Under the pieces are notes generated by a model. It did not search any database. It was not told the origin of the DNA and was given only the letters and a program-made list of their open reading frames with translations. DNA of 64,000 bases from Henckelia pumila (Eukaryota > Streptophyta > Magnoliopsida > Lamiales > Gesneriaceae): positions 8,246,001-8,310,000 of the forward strand of contig NC_133121.1 in assembly GCF_033568475.1 (NCBI RefSeq), given 5' to 3'. Of the stretch, positions 36,124 through 47,428 are shown piece after piece. Made by a program: the position numbers and the translations under genes. The number at the start of each line of letters is the position of its first letter. Position 1 is the stretch's first letter.

Positions 36124-37809
36124 TTATAATGTTCTCCGAGGATGATCAAGAATCCATGAACGCGACACACCTCTTTCCAGGGGTGCAAACGAATCGGAAC
36201 GACAAGCTTTCTTCAGCTCATCATACCTCTCCAAATCGAAATTCCGCAACTTCATCAAACGCTTCTGCTTCGTGTCAAACCGGCTCTGGAAGAACCCTTC
36301 GAAAGAGGGCTCCTTGGATGTTCTTAGGAAGAAGGCGTAACCGGACATGAAATACATGGACGTAACATAAAAGCATATAGGTTCCATTACATCCCACGTG
36401 AGTTCCCAGAATGTTAGCCTCATGAATGCTGCTGTTTGGACGACCAGAAAGCCCAACCCGCACCAGAGCTCGCGTTTGGCGAGGGACTCTGCTTTCTTGT
36501 CGATGGCTGATTTCTGCTGCTCCATTTCTTGAAATTCTTTGAGCATTGTTGGATCATTGGGGGCACTGTGGAATGAGGGCAGAGGGATTAGGCCTTGGAT
36601 GGCTTTCATCACCTGTAATCAAATGAAATTTTACTTGTATGGCCATTTTTAAGCATTTACAAGTATTGAATCTGCATCTGATTACATGTTTAGAATCAAG
36701 ATTATACACAAAACACACGCGAAATTTTTTCAGTTCTTCTTGACTTCTCTCACTCTCACTCCCATCTCACCCAATACTTTTAAGAATAAGTAAAAAAAAA
36801 AGTGGTTGAGGAAAATCGTTCCCATCAGGTCACTACAAACTCCGACCTAAATCAACAAAAAAAAATCAAAATTTGATGTATAATTTGGTTAAAAACATAT
36901 ATTTTCCCCTGAAATATACGTATAAATTGGTATATTTGCATAAAGTATGTCTTTTTTTGAAGGGACTTTGGATTCGTGATAAAGCCAAAGCAATAAGGTG
37001 CGGATTCACAAATTCTGGATGCGAAACATTTGTTTCGTTTTCCTGTAGAACAAACACATCACACACAATCAAAAAAATTCTTATCAGTACTTAATAAAAT
37101 GAAATTTCTTTTTAAAAAATATCGAATAATCAAGAACTAAAATTTTGTAATCCAAACCCATTACTCTGTGCCCAGACTAAATCATGGAAGATGAAGAAAA
37201 TCCAACATCAAGCAGAGATTTTTGCATGAAAAATAAGGAGAAACCAACCTGTTGAGGCCTGAGGAACACTGTGTTTCCAAGAACAATAACAGCCCCAGAT
37301 TTATCCAACAATTTAGAAAACTCAATCCCCTGTTCCTCATTCGATGCTTCCTCAACACAAATCTGCAAGAATTCCGAATAAGAAACACAGCTCTTCTCAA
37401 TCTGCCGCAGCCTCGACTTCACCATCTCCAGCTGCGACAGCAGAAGAATCTTCCTAGCATCCTCCACCGTCATCTCCCCCGGCTGCTCCTCCATCTCCTC
37501 CGCCACCGGCGGCCGTAGGTCATCCAGCCTGATCCTTTCTCTCGCGACATCAATCCCCCGAATCTTCTCCAGGAGCTTCTCCCCTGCGGGGAAGAGCCGT
37601 ATTGCCGGCGGAGAAGCAGCCGCCGAGTGGGAGTAAAAGTAGCGCCTGAAAACTCCGTTATCTCCCGGATCATGGGCCAGTTTGTTCGGCGTTTCGTGAA
37701 GATTGAGCGCCGCCGTCTGCGGCGAAGAAATCCGGCCATTCGCCGAGGCCGGTCTGGTGATTCTTGAAACGTTGAAAAGGCGTTGGATTAATGATTTCTT
37801 GAACGCCAT
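36124..37809 (-). CDS. MCU: Mitochondrial calcium uniporter (MCU) pore subunit
   Basis: Pore-forming subunit of the inner-membrane Ca2+ uniporter. Two exons on the minus strand, 37809-37249 and 36612-36124, joined by a 636-bp GT-AG intron in phase 0; 349 aa. The frame is open from 37857, but the Met at 37809 begins MAFKKSLIQRLFNVSR, a typical Arg-rich mitochondrial targeting start, so it is preferred. The N-terminal matrix domain carries MTVEDARKILLLSQLEMVKSRL, a coiled-coil-like segment. GAVIVLGNTVFLRPQQ precedes the intron. Exon 2 carries a coiled coil (FQEMEQQKSAIDKKAESLAKRE), TM1 about 240-257, the signature WDVMEPICFY with pore acids D261 and E264, then TM2 about 265-285. The C-terminus (FDTKQKRLMKLRNFDLERYDELKK) is family-like. 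The length is normal. Confidence 0.95.
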
Positions 37810-38447
37810 TGATGATCGTAGAAGGGGTTTGCTGCTGCGTTTGAATAGCTTCAACAATGGCTTGCTGTTTGCCTGGAATAGATTTATTGCTATATATATA
37901 GCTACTCCTACAATAAATAATTTAATTGTATTTTTTTTTTACCAAGAAAAATATAAATTTAGTAGTATTATGATATTATCAGGAATAATCGTAATTTAAT
38001 TACTTTTTTAGAGGAGAATTTATAAATAAATATATATAAAAACGAGTGGTTTTAAAAAAATGAGAAATTAGTTGCTACATGCGAAGCCCTATACGTAGCC
38101 GAATATTCGCATAAAATTGGTAACATTCATTCGTTTAACATTATTCACTCTTGTCCAAATCTTTACCATAAAATTGCACCACATCATGTATCTTTATTCC
38201 AAAATAATGCCTCATTTCCATAAATACAAGATTTATTTTTTTAACTTAATTAATCTACTATATATGTTACGTTTCCCGTGCTATAAAAATACATAAATCT
38301 TAAATTATTGATTAACCGTAACGTAAAATTTGTCTACACATGAAATAAAAATGCACATAACCGAAATTTTATATCTTATCCGTTTCAATTATGTTTTTGT
38401 ATTTAATAAAATTTTAAACTCTACATTCAAATTCAAATACATCACGG
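37810..38447. promoter_or_regulatory. Upstream region of the MCU gene
   Basis: Non-coding AT-rich DNA between the MCU start and the tandem duplication. It should hold the MCU 5' UTR and promoter. No specific box is called. Confidence 0.4.
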
Positions 38448-38499
38448 CCTCCTATTCAATACTTGAACGTAAGTCAAAAAAAACAAATTAAACTATTTT

Positions 38500-38960
38500 A
38501 ATCTTAATAAATAGTCAGCTGAAAAACAGCACCTTCCACGTTGTTGGCTAAAATCGAAGCGATCCAATGACCGTAGATGACCTGGAAAAGACGATCCTGG
38601 CCGCCGAAATTTAAATACGCTTTACACGTGTTAATTGTGAGAAGTAACTATAGAGGACGGCGCCAAATGTAATAAAATGGGACGGCGCACAGAGGATCAC
38701 TCCCTGGAGATGACGTGGCTGGATCATTTATTAACAACCCGGAATAAGTGGACAGGCTTTGACTCAACAGTTGTCGCAAAAGTTGTCCGATTAATGGGTA
38801 AACGTAACCGTGTCGCCACATCACAATTGGGGCGAAGCATATCCGAAACCCGAACCAAATCCGTTGTATTTAAATGGGCTTTATTATTCTTTATTATATT
38901 ATCATTCACCTTGGATTCATTTGCTGTTGCAAGAAGTTCGGGGCGTATAAATGGGGATTT
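38500..38960 (+). promoter_or_regulatory. Promoter-like block in unit 1 (candidate)
   Basis: GC-richer than its surroundings. It carries CACGTG (near 38626), TGACGTGGC (38711-38719, an ER-stress/bZIP type element) and a TATAAATGG box at 38946, which is kept in unit 2 near 42181. A 136-codon frame starting at 38677 overlaps it, but its protein has no recognisable domain and diverges in unit 2. It may be the promoter end of a lost gene. This is inference only. Confidence 0.25.
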
Positions 38961-39183
38961 GACCCGCACACTCAACCAATTTTCTTCCATTTTTTTTATA
39001 AACAAATCTACAAAATTCTTTGGGTTAATTATACTACTATCTCCGTCTGGATTATATAGTTCTACTTTTCTTTTTCACACACATTAAAAAAATTCATTGA
39101 GAAAACAAATTTTGTACAAAATTTCTATTTTATTCCTATTTAATATATTTAAAAAATGATTTCACAATTTTAAGGTATACTTA

Positions 39184-39791
39184 GAGGGTGTTTGGAAGAG
39201 TTTAAAAGTTCTTTCAAACAGCTTATAAGCTTTTTTAGAGCTTTTAAGCTCTAAAAATATGTTTGATAAATATTTTTTAAAAACACCTTATAAGCTGTCA
39301 AAATAAGCTGTTTGACAGCTTATAAGTTGTTTTTAAAAAAGTAAGGGAGATATATTTTTTTCAAAAAGATCTTATTTTAATATTTTAATTTTCTAAAATA
39401 TCCTTGAATATTTTAATAAATCTCCATCTTATCCTCCACCCATTAAATATTAAATATTATTTTAAAAAATTACAAATCACATAAATTTTTCTAATATTAA
39501 ATATTAAAACAATTTTATTTTTTAATATAAGTTTATTCTAAAATTATTTTCATATATGTATAACTCGAAATATTATTTTCATACAATTATATCCTTTTTG
39601 GTAATTTTGACAATAAAAATATTTTATAATACCAAACACATCAGCATCTTTAAGTTATTTAAAATAAGTTTACTCAAACACTTTAACAACTTATTTTTAA
39701 AATAAGTTATAACAGCTTATAAGCTCGTAAAACATCTTTTAAGATCTAAGTGCTTATAAGATCTTTTTAATAAGTTTAACCAAACACCCTC
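39184..39791. mobile_element. Tourist/PIF-Harbinger-like MITE
   Basis: 608 bp flanked by the 3-bp target duplication TTA. The terminal inverted repeat is GAGGGTGTTTGG at the left and CCAAACACCCTC at the right. Subterminal inverted blocks include CTTATAAGC and AAAACACCTTATAAG. The corresponding place in unit 2 (about 42412, AGTTAATAGATG) is an empty site, so this copy inserted after the duplication. It is non-coding. Confidence 0.85.
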
Positions 39792-39996
39792 TTAATAGAT
39801 GTATATTAGTAAATAAATGTAAAAAAAAATTATTAAATATGATATATGTCTATATATTTGGAAAAAAAAAACGTGACCTATATAATTGGGACGGAGAGAG
39901 TATAGAATATATAGGAATGTTTATTGCACAATATCAATCTGTGTCCGGTCGAAACCAGTCAAATTCATTTTGTTATATGTGTATATATATATATAT

Positions 39997-40145
39997 TCAA
40001 TTTTGTTATCCAGCTCACCCACTGTGCCTACCTAATGTGCCCACCATTGAGGTGACACTCACCTATTCGATGTGATGATTGTACATCCAATAGTTGAATG
40101 ACACCTCAACAGTGGGCATGGTTGGTGGGCAACATATCAACACTG

Positions 40146-40147
<2 letters not shown>
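39997..40147. mobile_element. Hairpin MITE in a (TA)n tract (copy A)
   Basis: An imperfect palindrome of about 150 bp between TA tracts. The left arm contains CAATTTTGTTATCCAGCTCA and CCATTGAGGTGACACTC. The right arm reverse-complements to TATGTTGCCCACC and CTGTTGAGGTGTCATTC. A matching element sits at the same place in unit 2 (42867-43016), so it predates the duplication. Confidence 0.75.

Positions 40148-40190
<43 letters not shown>
40146..40190. repeat. (TA)n microsatellite
   Basis: About 21 TA units directly right of hairpin copy A. Confidence 0.95.
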
Positions 40191-40191
<1 letters not shown>

Positions 40192-41190
40192 ATATCCATT
40201 TTCAAGCAACTAAATTTTGATCCAAGATCGATGCTAGATTGGTTCATAACAAAACGGGTTTGATTGGTTTCGATCGGATCAAATTAAATTAGACCTATTA
40301 CAGATTGATATTATACGATAAGCATCCCTCTATATTATATACTCCCTCCGTGTTTGAGTTACTCTCCCAAATTCATATCCAATGTCAAAAAAAAAAATTC
40401 TTTTGAGACGGTTTAACGGGTTAATTTGATGAAACGAATCTCTTATTTGGGTTAATCATGAAAACATATGACTTTTTATAGCAAAGTATTACTTCATATT
40501 ATAAATATAAGTAAGGTTAACTTATCTCATGAATAAATATTCGTGAGACCGTTTCAAAAAAAATTGCGCATATCCAATATGACTCAATTAAGGGTTGAAC
40601 CTATCCTATCTATAATTTTTTTTTATCCGCCGAACTTCCTCACAATATCATAAAATTCGGATTTTTTTAAAAATAAATTAGTCCAGTGATATATTAAAAA
40701 TTAATTTCAAACTCAATATTAACAATTTTTTTTGGACGGCAACTCAATATTCACATTGATGGCTAAATCAATGGTGCGGCGATATATTTATTCAACTTTA
40801 TACATTAGAAGGCAGTTATCACTTATCTACTATGCAAGAGCCTTTCAAGTTGGATTTAAACTATTCCAATAATTATATTATTCTTAATGTTGTATATTTT
40901 ATTTAAAAATATGTTCCAATTATTATATTATCTAAATGTTGTATATTTTAATTAATCTGTTCTAATTATTATATTATTCTTAGTGTTGTATCCACATTAA
41001 GTTCCAATCAATATTCGAAATATTCTATGCATAACTATTTCAAAATTTTCTTTCACCCACGCACTCTTGCTCTTAAGTCTTAATTACATGATATATATGT
41101 TCTAATTATTATATTATTCCTCCTACTCAAGACTTAAACGTAAGTCAAAAAATACAAATTAAACTATTTTAGTCTTAATAAATAAGGAGT

Positions 41191-41976
41191 GTTTGGTAGA
41201 ACTTCTACAAAGTACTTTTTAGCTTCTAGCAACATAGAAATGTATTTGAGTGTTTGTAAATTTTTTATTCTGCTTTAGTTTCTACAACTTTTACTCAAAA
41301 TAAAAAAGTAAAATTTGATATTTTTTTGACTTCTGTTTTTTTGTTTAAAATATAAAATTACAAGTTGACATTTATACCCTTAATAAACTTATCATATTAC
41401 GTATGATTTTATTTTAAAAAATATATATATTTTCATTTTACATTATTATTACAAGCGTTTTAAAAAAAATATTATTTAATTTTACATTATTAATATATTA
41501 TTACAAGCATTTTAAAAAAAAAAATATATTTTAAAATTTTACATTATTATTACAAGCATTTATTTAAATAAATATATAAATATTGCATTTTTATAATTTT
41601 TTGTACATATCTTGTATATTTATTCAAATTTTGCCATTTTTTATATTTTTATTTTTATTAATCTTATATATTTTTTCAAGTATTCATATTATAAAAAATA
41701 AAATATTTTTGATATAAAATTCATAATGTTATAATAATATATAAATTCACTTTTTATAGCGTGAGTATCAAAAATTAAATAATCAAATGAGGGTTTGATT
41801 GATATTTAGTTAAAAAATTAAGCTTGAACGCAATTATTATTCAAACACTAAATTTTAGCTTATATTAGCTTTCACCTTCTATTTTCAAATACTTCATACT
41901 TTAGTTTTTCACCAAATTCAAAATAATTTCTATTAAAATCACTTTTAAATAAGTAAAAGCTTTCCAAAACACAATC
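41191..41976. mobile_element. hAT-like MITE family member (copy 2)
   Basis: The ends read AGGAGTGTTTGGTAG and, reverse-complemented, AGATTGTGTTTTGG. The flanks share TAAATAA, which would suit a 7-8 bp target duplication. The interior aligns with 16120-16522. It is absent from unit 1. Confidence 0.6.
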
Positions 41977-42673
41977 TAAATAAAGAGGCTTTGACTCGAC
42001 AGTTGTCGCAAAAGTTGTCCGATTAATGGGTAAACGTAATCGTGTCGCCACATCACAATTGGGGCGAAATATATCCGAAACCCGAACGAAATCCGTTGTA
42101 TTTAAATGGGTTTTATTATTTTTTATTATAATTATCATTCACTATTTGGATTCTTTTGCTGTTGAAAGAAGTTCGGGGCGTATAAATGGGGATTTGACCC
42201 GCACACTAAAAGAATTTTCTTCCATTTTTTAATAAACAAATCTACCAAATCCTTGCGTTAAATATACTTCTATCTCAGTCTCGATTATATAGTTCTGTTT
42301 TTTTTAAAACACATGATTAAGAAAAATGATTGAGAAAACGAATTTCGTACAAACTTCCTATTTTATCATATTCAATATATTCAAAAATGATTGTATAATT
42401 TTCAAAGCGTAGTTAATAGATGTATATTATTAGTAAAGAAGTGTACAAAAATATTATTAAATATGGTATATGTCTATATATTTGAGACAAACAAAAAAGA
42501 AAATGTGACCTATATAATTGAGACGGGGGGAATATATAATATAGAGAGATGCTTATCGTACAATATCAATCTGTAATAGGTCCAGTTTAATCTGGTCTGG
42601 TCGAAACTGCCAAATCCGTTTTGTTAGACACACACAACACACACATACAAATACATATATATATAGTCATGAT

Positions 42674-42826
42674 CCACTGCATACCAGTGTGCAGGAATTT
42701 TGTGTGCACCGCGTGATGTTCGCGCGAACATCTGAAAAAAAAATCAGATGTTCGCGGGAACATCTCAGATGTTCTCGCGAACATCACAGGATGTACATAA
42801 AATCTCTGCACACTGGTGTGCAGGGG
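42674..42826. mobile_element. Hairpin MITE in a (TA)n tract (copy E)
   Basis: The arms start ACTGCATACCAGTGTGCAGG, with CCCTGCACACCAGTGTGCAG from the reverse complement. They hold a palindromic motif GATGTTCGCGCGAACATC, which occurs in three versions. TA-rich tracts lie on both sides. It is absent from unit 1, so it arrived after the duplication. Confidence 0.75.
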
Positions 42827-42833
42827 AACAAAA

Positions 42834-42866
<33 letters not shown>

Positions 42867-42871
<5 letters not shown>

Positions 42872-43016
42872 GTTATATTGTCCACTCACTGTGCCTACCC
42901 AATGTGCCTACCATTGTGCTGATACTCACCTATTGGACGTGATGAATTGTACATCCAATAGTTGAGTGACACTTCAATGGTGGGCACGGTTGGTGGATAG
43001 CATAATAAAACTGATA
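42867..43016. mobile_element. Hairpin MITE in a (TA)n tract (copy B, sister of copy A)
   Basis: Unit 2 counterpart of 39997-40147. It opens ATTTTGTTATATTGTCCACTC and closes GTGGATAGCATAATAAAACT, with (TA)n at both sides (42840-42866 and 43017-43036). Confidence 0.75.
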
Positions 43017-43204
43017 ATATATATATATATATATAAACCGATCCATTTTCAAGCAACTGAATTTTGATCCAAGATCGATGCTAGATTGGTTCATAACAAA
43101 ACAGATTTGACTGGATTCGATCGGATCAGATTACATTGGACCTCTTACAAATTGATATTATACGATAAGCATCCCTCTATATTATATAATCCCTCCGTGT
43201 GTGT

Positions 43205-43207
<3 letters not shown>

Positions 43208-43248
<41 letters not shown>
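43208..43248. repeat. (TA)n microsatellite
   Basis: About 20 TA units. Its right end is the left border of hairpin copy C. Confidence 0.95.
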
Positions 43249-43252
<4 letters not shown>

Positions 43253-43392
43253 TTTTGATCACATGGGCAACCACCATGAGCAACTACGTGAGCAACAACT
43301 TACATGACAATCACTCATTGGATGTTCAAGGTGTCACGTCAGCTGTTGATCACGTAGTTGCCCATGGTGGTTGCCCATGTGATCAAAACTCT
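43249..43392. mobile_element. Hairpin MITE in a (TA)n tract (copy C)
   Basis: 144 bp with inverted ends of about 50 bp. Both ends begin AGAGTTTTGATCACATGGGC, and the arms differ at only two or three places over the next 30 bases. TA repeats abut both ends directly. The high arm identity suggests a young copy. Confidence 0.88.
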
Positions 43393-43408
43393 ATATATAT
43401 ATATATAT

Positions 43409-43553
43409 AGAGTTTTATTATGCTGCCCAACAACTATGCCCAACTCCGTGCCCACCATGTATAATAACTGAGTTGACCAGTACAATAGGTGAGTTGACTT
43501 GTACATGGTGAGCACGAAATTGGGCATAGTTGTTGGACAGCATAACAAAACTC
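43409..43553. mobile_element. Hairpin MITE in a (TA)n tract (copy D)
   Basis: About 145 bp. The left end is AGAGTTTTATTATGCTGCCC; the right end reverse-complements to AGTTTTGTTATGCTGTCC. Both arms continue AACAACTATGCCCAA. It is separated from copy C by only a short (TA)n tract. Confidence 0.85.
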
Positions 43554-44368
43554 ATATACATATATATATATAATTAATTGATTGACATTTTATATATATT
43601 GATTGACATTTGGTTCCAACCCAATTCAATTTGGTATTGAGTTACTCTCCCAAATCCATATATCCAATGTCAAAAAAAAAAAAAAAAAACTCTTGTAAGA
43701 CGGTTTCATGAGTTAATTGATAAAATGAGTTTCTTATTTGAGTTATCCATGAAAACATACGACTTTTTATGATAAAATATTACTTTTTATTATAAATATG
43801 AGTATGGTCAATATCAACTTATATAATGAATAAAGATCTATTAGACTGTTTCACAAAAAATCGGCACACATCCAATATGACTCAATCACGGGTTGAACCT
43901 ATCCTATGTATAATATTTTTTTATCCCGAACTTCCTCACAATATCATAAAAATTCGGAATTTTTTAAAATAAATTAGTCTAGTGATATATTAAAAATTAA
44001 CTTCAAACATTGATGGCTCAATCAATGGTGTGGCGATAGATTTATTCAACTTTATATTTTAGAAGGCAGTAAATCTACTATGCAAGAGCATAAAAGTTGG
44101 ATTTAATCTATTCCAATTATTATATTATTCTTAATGTCGTATATTTTATTTAAAAATATGTTCCAATTATTATATTATCTAAATGTTGTATATTTTTAAT
44201 TAATCGGTTGAAATTATTATATTATTCTTAATGTTGTTTCCACATTAAATTCCATTGATCAATATTCGAAATATTCTATGCCTAACTATATTCTATGCTT
44301 AACTATTTCAAAATTTTCTTTCTCCCACGCACTCTCGCTCTTAAGTCTTAATTTACATGATATATTTG

Positions 44369-45729
44369 TCTTATAAATGCTATAATTTAGGGAAAATTCT
44401 AAACAACAAATATGAGTTCGCATACATACATACATACATATATATATATATTAATTGTTCAAATTTTGATTTTAATAGAATAAAAAGTAGAACTGATCAA
44501 AATTTTTCAATAACCGTCCGAACTGATCATACCGCACCGCACTACATGTTTTTTTTTCATTTTTTAAATAAATAACCACCGTTTTTTTTAAAATGAAACC
44601 GCACCGCTTCTACGATGCGATTTTTTTTAAAATTTTTTTTTACCCAAAACCGCACGCATCGCGCCGCTTTTTCTTGTATATTTTGTTGTTATAAATAATG
44701 TTATTAACTGTACCTTAATATATTCTCTTACACTCAGTCACTTTCTCTCGCAACCTTCTTTTGATACATACTTTCTCTTTTTTTCTTTCTTAATACTATA
44801 AATATTTTTTAAAGTGGTTTTATAATCAATTAATCATGACTAAAAATGAAAGTTAAAACATCCTATTTTATCTATTTCAACATTTTTTTGACGTAAATAT
44901 CTATTTCAACATTATTTTGATGCTTGATTTTTTAATTTTATCTAATTATATTTTGTCCTATTTGGATGGTATTTTATCTTTAAATACGCTATTTATTATT
45001 TTATTTTATTCTATTATTGTTTTAAATAATTAGAGTATTTTTTTCATTCAACTTATCATTCCAAAAAAAACAACAAACCGACCGCAGCGGCTCAAAACTG
45101 TGAAACCAATTTTATATGTAAAACCTTAATCGAAAAAATAAAATATAACCGACCCGCAAAGGGCAATTCGTTTTTTTAAAAGAAAAAATCGCAAAATCGC
45201 ATCGTAATCACCTCGAATGAAAAGTATTTATTTTTTCCAATAAGCGATTCAATAGGTTAACGGAAAGAATATATATATATATTTTTTTCTAATAATCGAT
45301 TATTTAACGTTGGATTGTTTCCTCTAAGCACCTGTCCGATAGATTTAAATACGTGCTAAGGTGTTTGCTCGATTTTAAAAGGATGTTGTTCGAATTCCAA
45401 AGAACCCGTTACTGATCTAAAAGAGTGAATTATATGATCTCACTTTAGTATACGACTCTATCCGGACTTGGATTATTGATAAGAACTTTAGACTCCGATC
45501 CATGGTGCGCAGCAAATCGATCGATTCGATATGTCTATATGTTGAAAGTGAATTGATTCTTATAAGTGATTGATCTAAAAGAGTGAATTATATGAAACAT
45601 GATTGATCCCAGAATTTGTTCCATTAACCTCGTACGCACGTGACACGTCTATATGTTGAAAGTGAATTGATTCTTATAAGTGATATCGCATATATTGTAC
45701 CTTCTCATTGTATATGTCTCCATCATTAT
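44369..45729. other. Intergenic sequence with small interleaved direct repeats
   Basis: No gene. TCTAAAAGAGTGAATTATAT occurs at about 45417 and 45574. TATGTTGAAAGTGAATTGAT occurs at about 45538 and 45651, so two repeat pairs are interleaved. The rest is AT-rich. Confidence 0.6.
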
Positions 45730-46195
45730 TAATTGGAAAAATTGTAATCCTGTAAGTTGGTCCATAAGTTACTAAATGAATCGAATATTGCTTATTTGAC
45801 ACCGATACTTTTTTATATGAATCATTTGATAAGAATTAATCATATGTTATAAAAATTAAAATACATTACGCAGAAATAATAAAAAAAACGACACCCAATA
45901 TATTCACAAATCGGAGGAAAAACATGTCGTTTTGTTTAATTTTAATTAGGTATATTTTAATATGTATAATATGAGCTTAATTCTAACTACAAGAGTCTAA
46001 TAGTAAAACATTAACGTCAAATAAATAATATTCGATTAATTTAATTTAGTGAATTCCGATTGAAAAAAGACCAAAACCCCAAAAAAAAAAATCACGTTAC
46101 TTGACTAATTATTAAGACCAAACTTTCAAAAGATATAAAACTAAAAAAAAAAATCAAGCGAATTAACATAACTAAAATTGTAATTTTTCCTTATT
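45730..46195. mobile_element. Foldback MITE-like repeat, 'TTTTAGTC' family, copy 2
   Basis: Similar to 2480-3012 across most of its length (ATCGAATATTGCTTATTTGA; ATTTTAATATGTATAATATG; AAAGACCAAAACCC). The right end is ACTAAAATTGTAATTTTTCC. It is non-coding. Confidence 0.55.
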
Positions 46196-46239
46196 AATTT
46201 GTCGTGGGACGCAAATTGTATTTACAAGATAACATGCAT

Positions 46240-46600
46240 TTCAAATATAAATATATTTTTCCATCGGAAAAATTGAGTTTTGCGATTTTGTATATATGTT
46301 TGTCTATTTGTAATTTCGATACTCTGTGTTGTGAGATTTTAGTTTTAATTCGTTATGTTTTTTTTCGTGTGTGTGCAATTTTTGTCTTTTTTTTTTTTTT
46401 TTTTTTCTAACGTGACATTGATGTGATACCGATGTAATATTAATAATGATGTGGAGTTTACTGTGCTACATCAGTATTCCCAATAGAAAAATACCAAAAT
46501 TACAAAAAAATCGTAAGATACAGAATTAAAATTGAAAATTGAAAACATGGAAAACCAAACTCATAAACTGACAAAATTACATGACCAAAAATAATATTGT
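46240..46600. mobile_element. Foldback MITE-like repeat, 'GGAAAAA' family, copy 2
   Basis: Same plan as 11880-12215. The left end is CGGAAAAATTGAGTTTTG, the middle has ACGTGACATTGATGTGATAC and GTGCTACATCAGTA, and the right arm has CATGGAAAACCAAACTC and TACATGACCAAAAAT. It lies beside a copy of the other foldback family. Confidence 0.5.
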
Positions 46601-47161
46601 TTCTTCTTATGCTCTTATTCTATCTTTATAAGTTGCCAGGCTGCTGCATGGTTGTGCATGCAGAATGCATTTCTCTATATAATCACTTTATTTATGTAAA
46701 ATCTCTTCATATGAAAAAGCAACAATGGATATATTCTTCAATGAGTGAAGCACAATGACAATGATATGCAGATAAAATATTATATTGCTGATGTTAGTAT
46801 ATTCGAGTAAAACATCTAAAAAATGACTTAGGTACTGTTGGAAAAACACTCCTGTTGTTTGTATGTTGATATCTTAAAAAGTAGAACTTAATTAAGTGAT
46901 GTAATTAATTTCTATCTATCAGCTTCGGGGCAAATTCAATTTTGGATTTTATTTTGTGTGGATGCCTATTTTATCATCACCAATTTATAATGAGTAACTA
47001 AATTAGAAAGAAAAAATACTATATGTACATCTTGTAGTGTACACTTAATTTACAATCTCTTCATTAAATACAAAACTACTCATGATAAGAAATAAATATC
47101 TCGTTGGTCAAGAAAAGTTTTGTAATTAACAAAGAAAAATGTAAGCCAAAGTGTACACTAA
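46601..47161. other. Intergenic sequence, no gene recognised
   Basis: AT-rich and non-coding between two MITEs. Nothing further is seen. Confidence 0.5.
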
Positions 47162-47428
47162 GGTCATGGTTGGTTCGTTGAAAAAGAATAAAGTAGGAAT
47201 ATAATTAACTTTGGAATGGAATGAAATTGAGAATGAAATGGTTGTTTTATTCCATTCCAACGAAATGAATAAAAAATGTAATGAAATTATTTTAAATAAC
47301 ATGAGAATAGTCATTCCGATGGGAATGAGCATTTCCATTCCAATGCCAAACCAAACATGGGTACTATAGGGAATCAGATGAGAATGCTCGTTCGATTCCC
47401 ACCTCATTCCCTCGTATCAAACATGCTC
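47162..47428. mobile_element. Tourist/PIF-like MITE
   Basis: 267 bp with TAA on both sides as target duplication. The ends are GGTCATGGTTGGTTCG and, reverse-complemented, GAGCATGTTTGATACG. The interior is rich in GGAATGGAATG-type inverted phrases. It is non-coding. Confidence 0.7.

Larger units (their letters stand above)
38448..41100. repeat. Tandem duplication, unit 1
   Basis: Pairs with 41119-44368. Matching landmarks in the same order are: CCTCCTATTCAATACTTGAACG; the block from GGCTTTGACTC to TATAAATGGGGATTTGACCC (38754-38968); TGTATATTAGTA; the hairpin MITE; GATCGATGCTAGATTGGTTC; GAGTTACTCTCCCAAAT; and CCCACGCACTCT-GCTCTTAAG. Unit 1 alone keeps 38511-38755. It carries the Tourist-like MITE that unit 2 lacks. 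Confidence 0.9.
41119..44368. repeat. Tandem duplication, unit 2
   Basis: Second copy of 38448-41100, starting about 18 bp after it. It has gained a hAT-like MITE (41191-41976) in place of 38511-38755, a hairpin element at 42674-42826, and an insert of about 430 bp with two more hairpin elements (43200-43640). Homology ends at TTTACATGATATAT near 44366. Confidence 0.9.

Noticed and set aside
37810-37857. Upstream start of the MCU gene
   Set aside because: The 16 extra residues are not needed. The Met at 37809 gives the usual MAF-type targeting start, though use of the upstream Met cannot be excluded.
38677-39087. 136-codon open frame in duplication unit 1
   Set aside because: The frame is not kept as a protein in the sister unit and shows no known domain, so it is treated as promoter-like sequence instead.
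45360-45400. GTTCGAATTCC as a tRNA or SINE B box
   Set aside because: The upstream sequence lacks a matching A box or folded arms.
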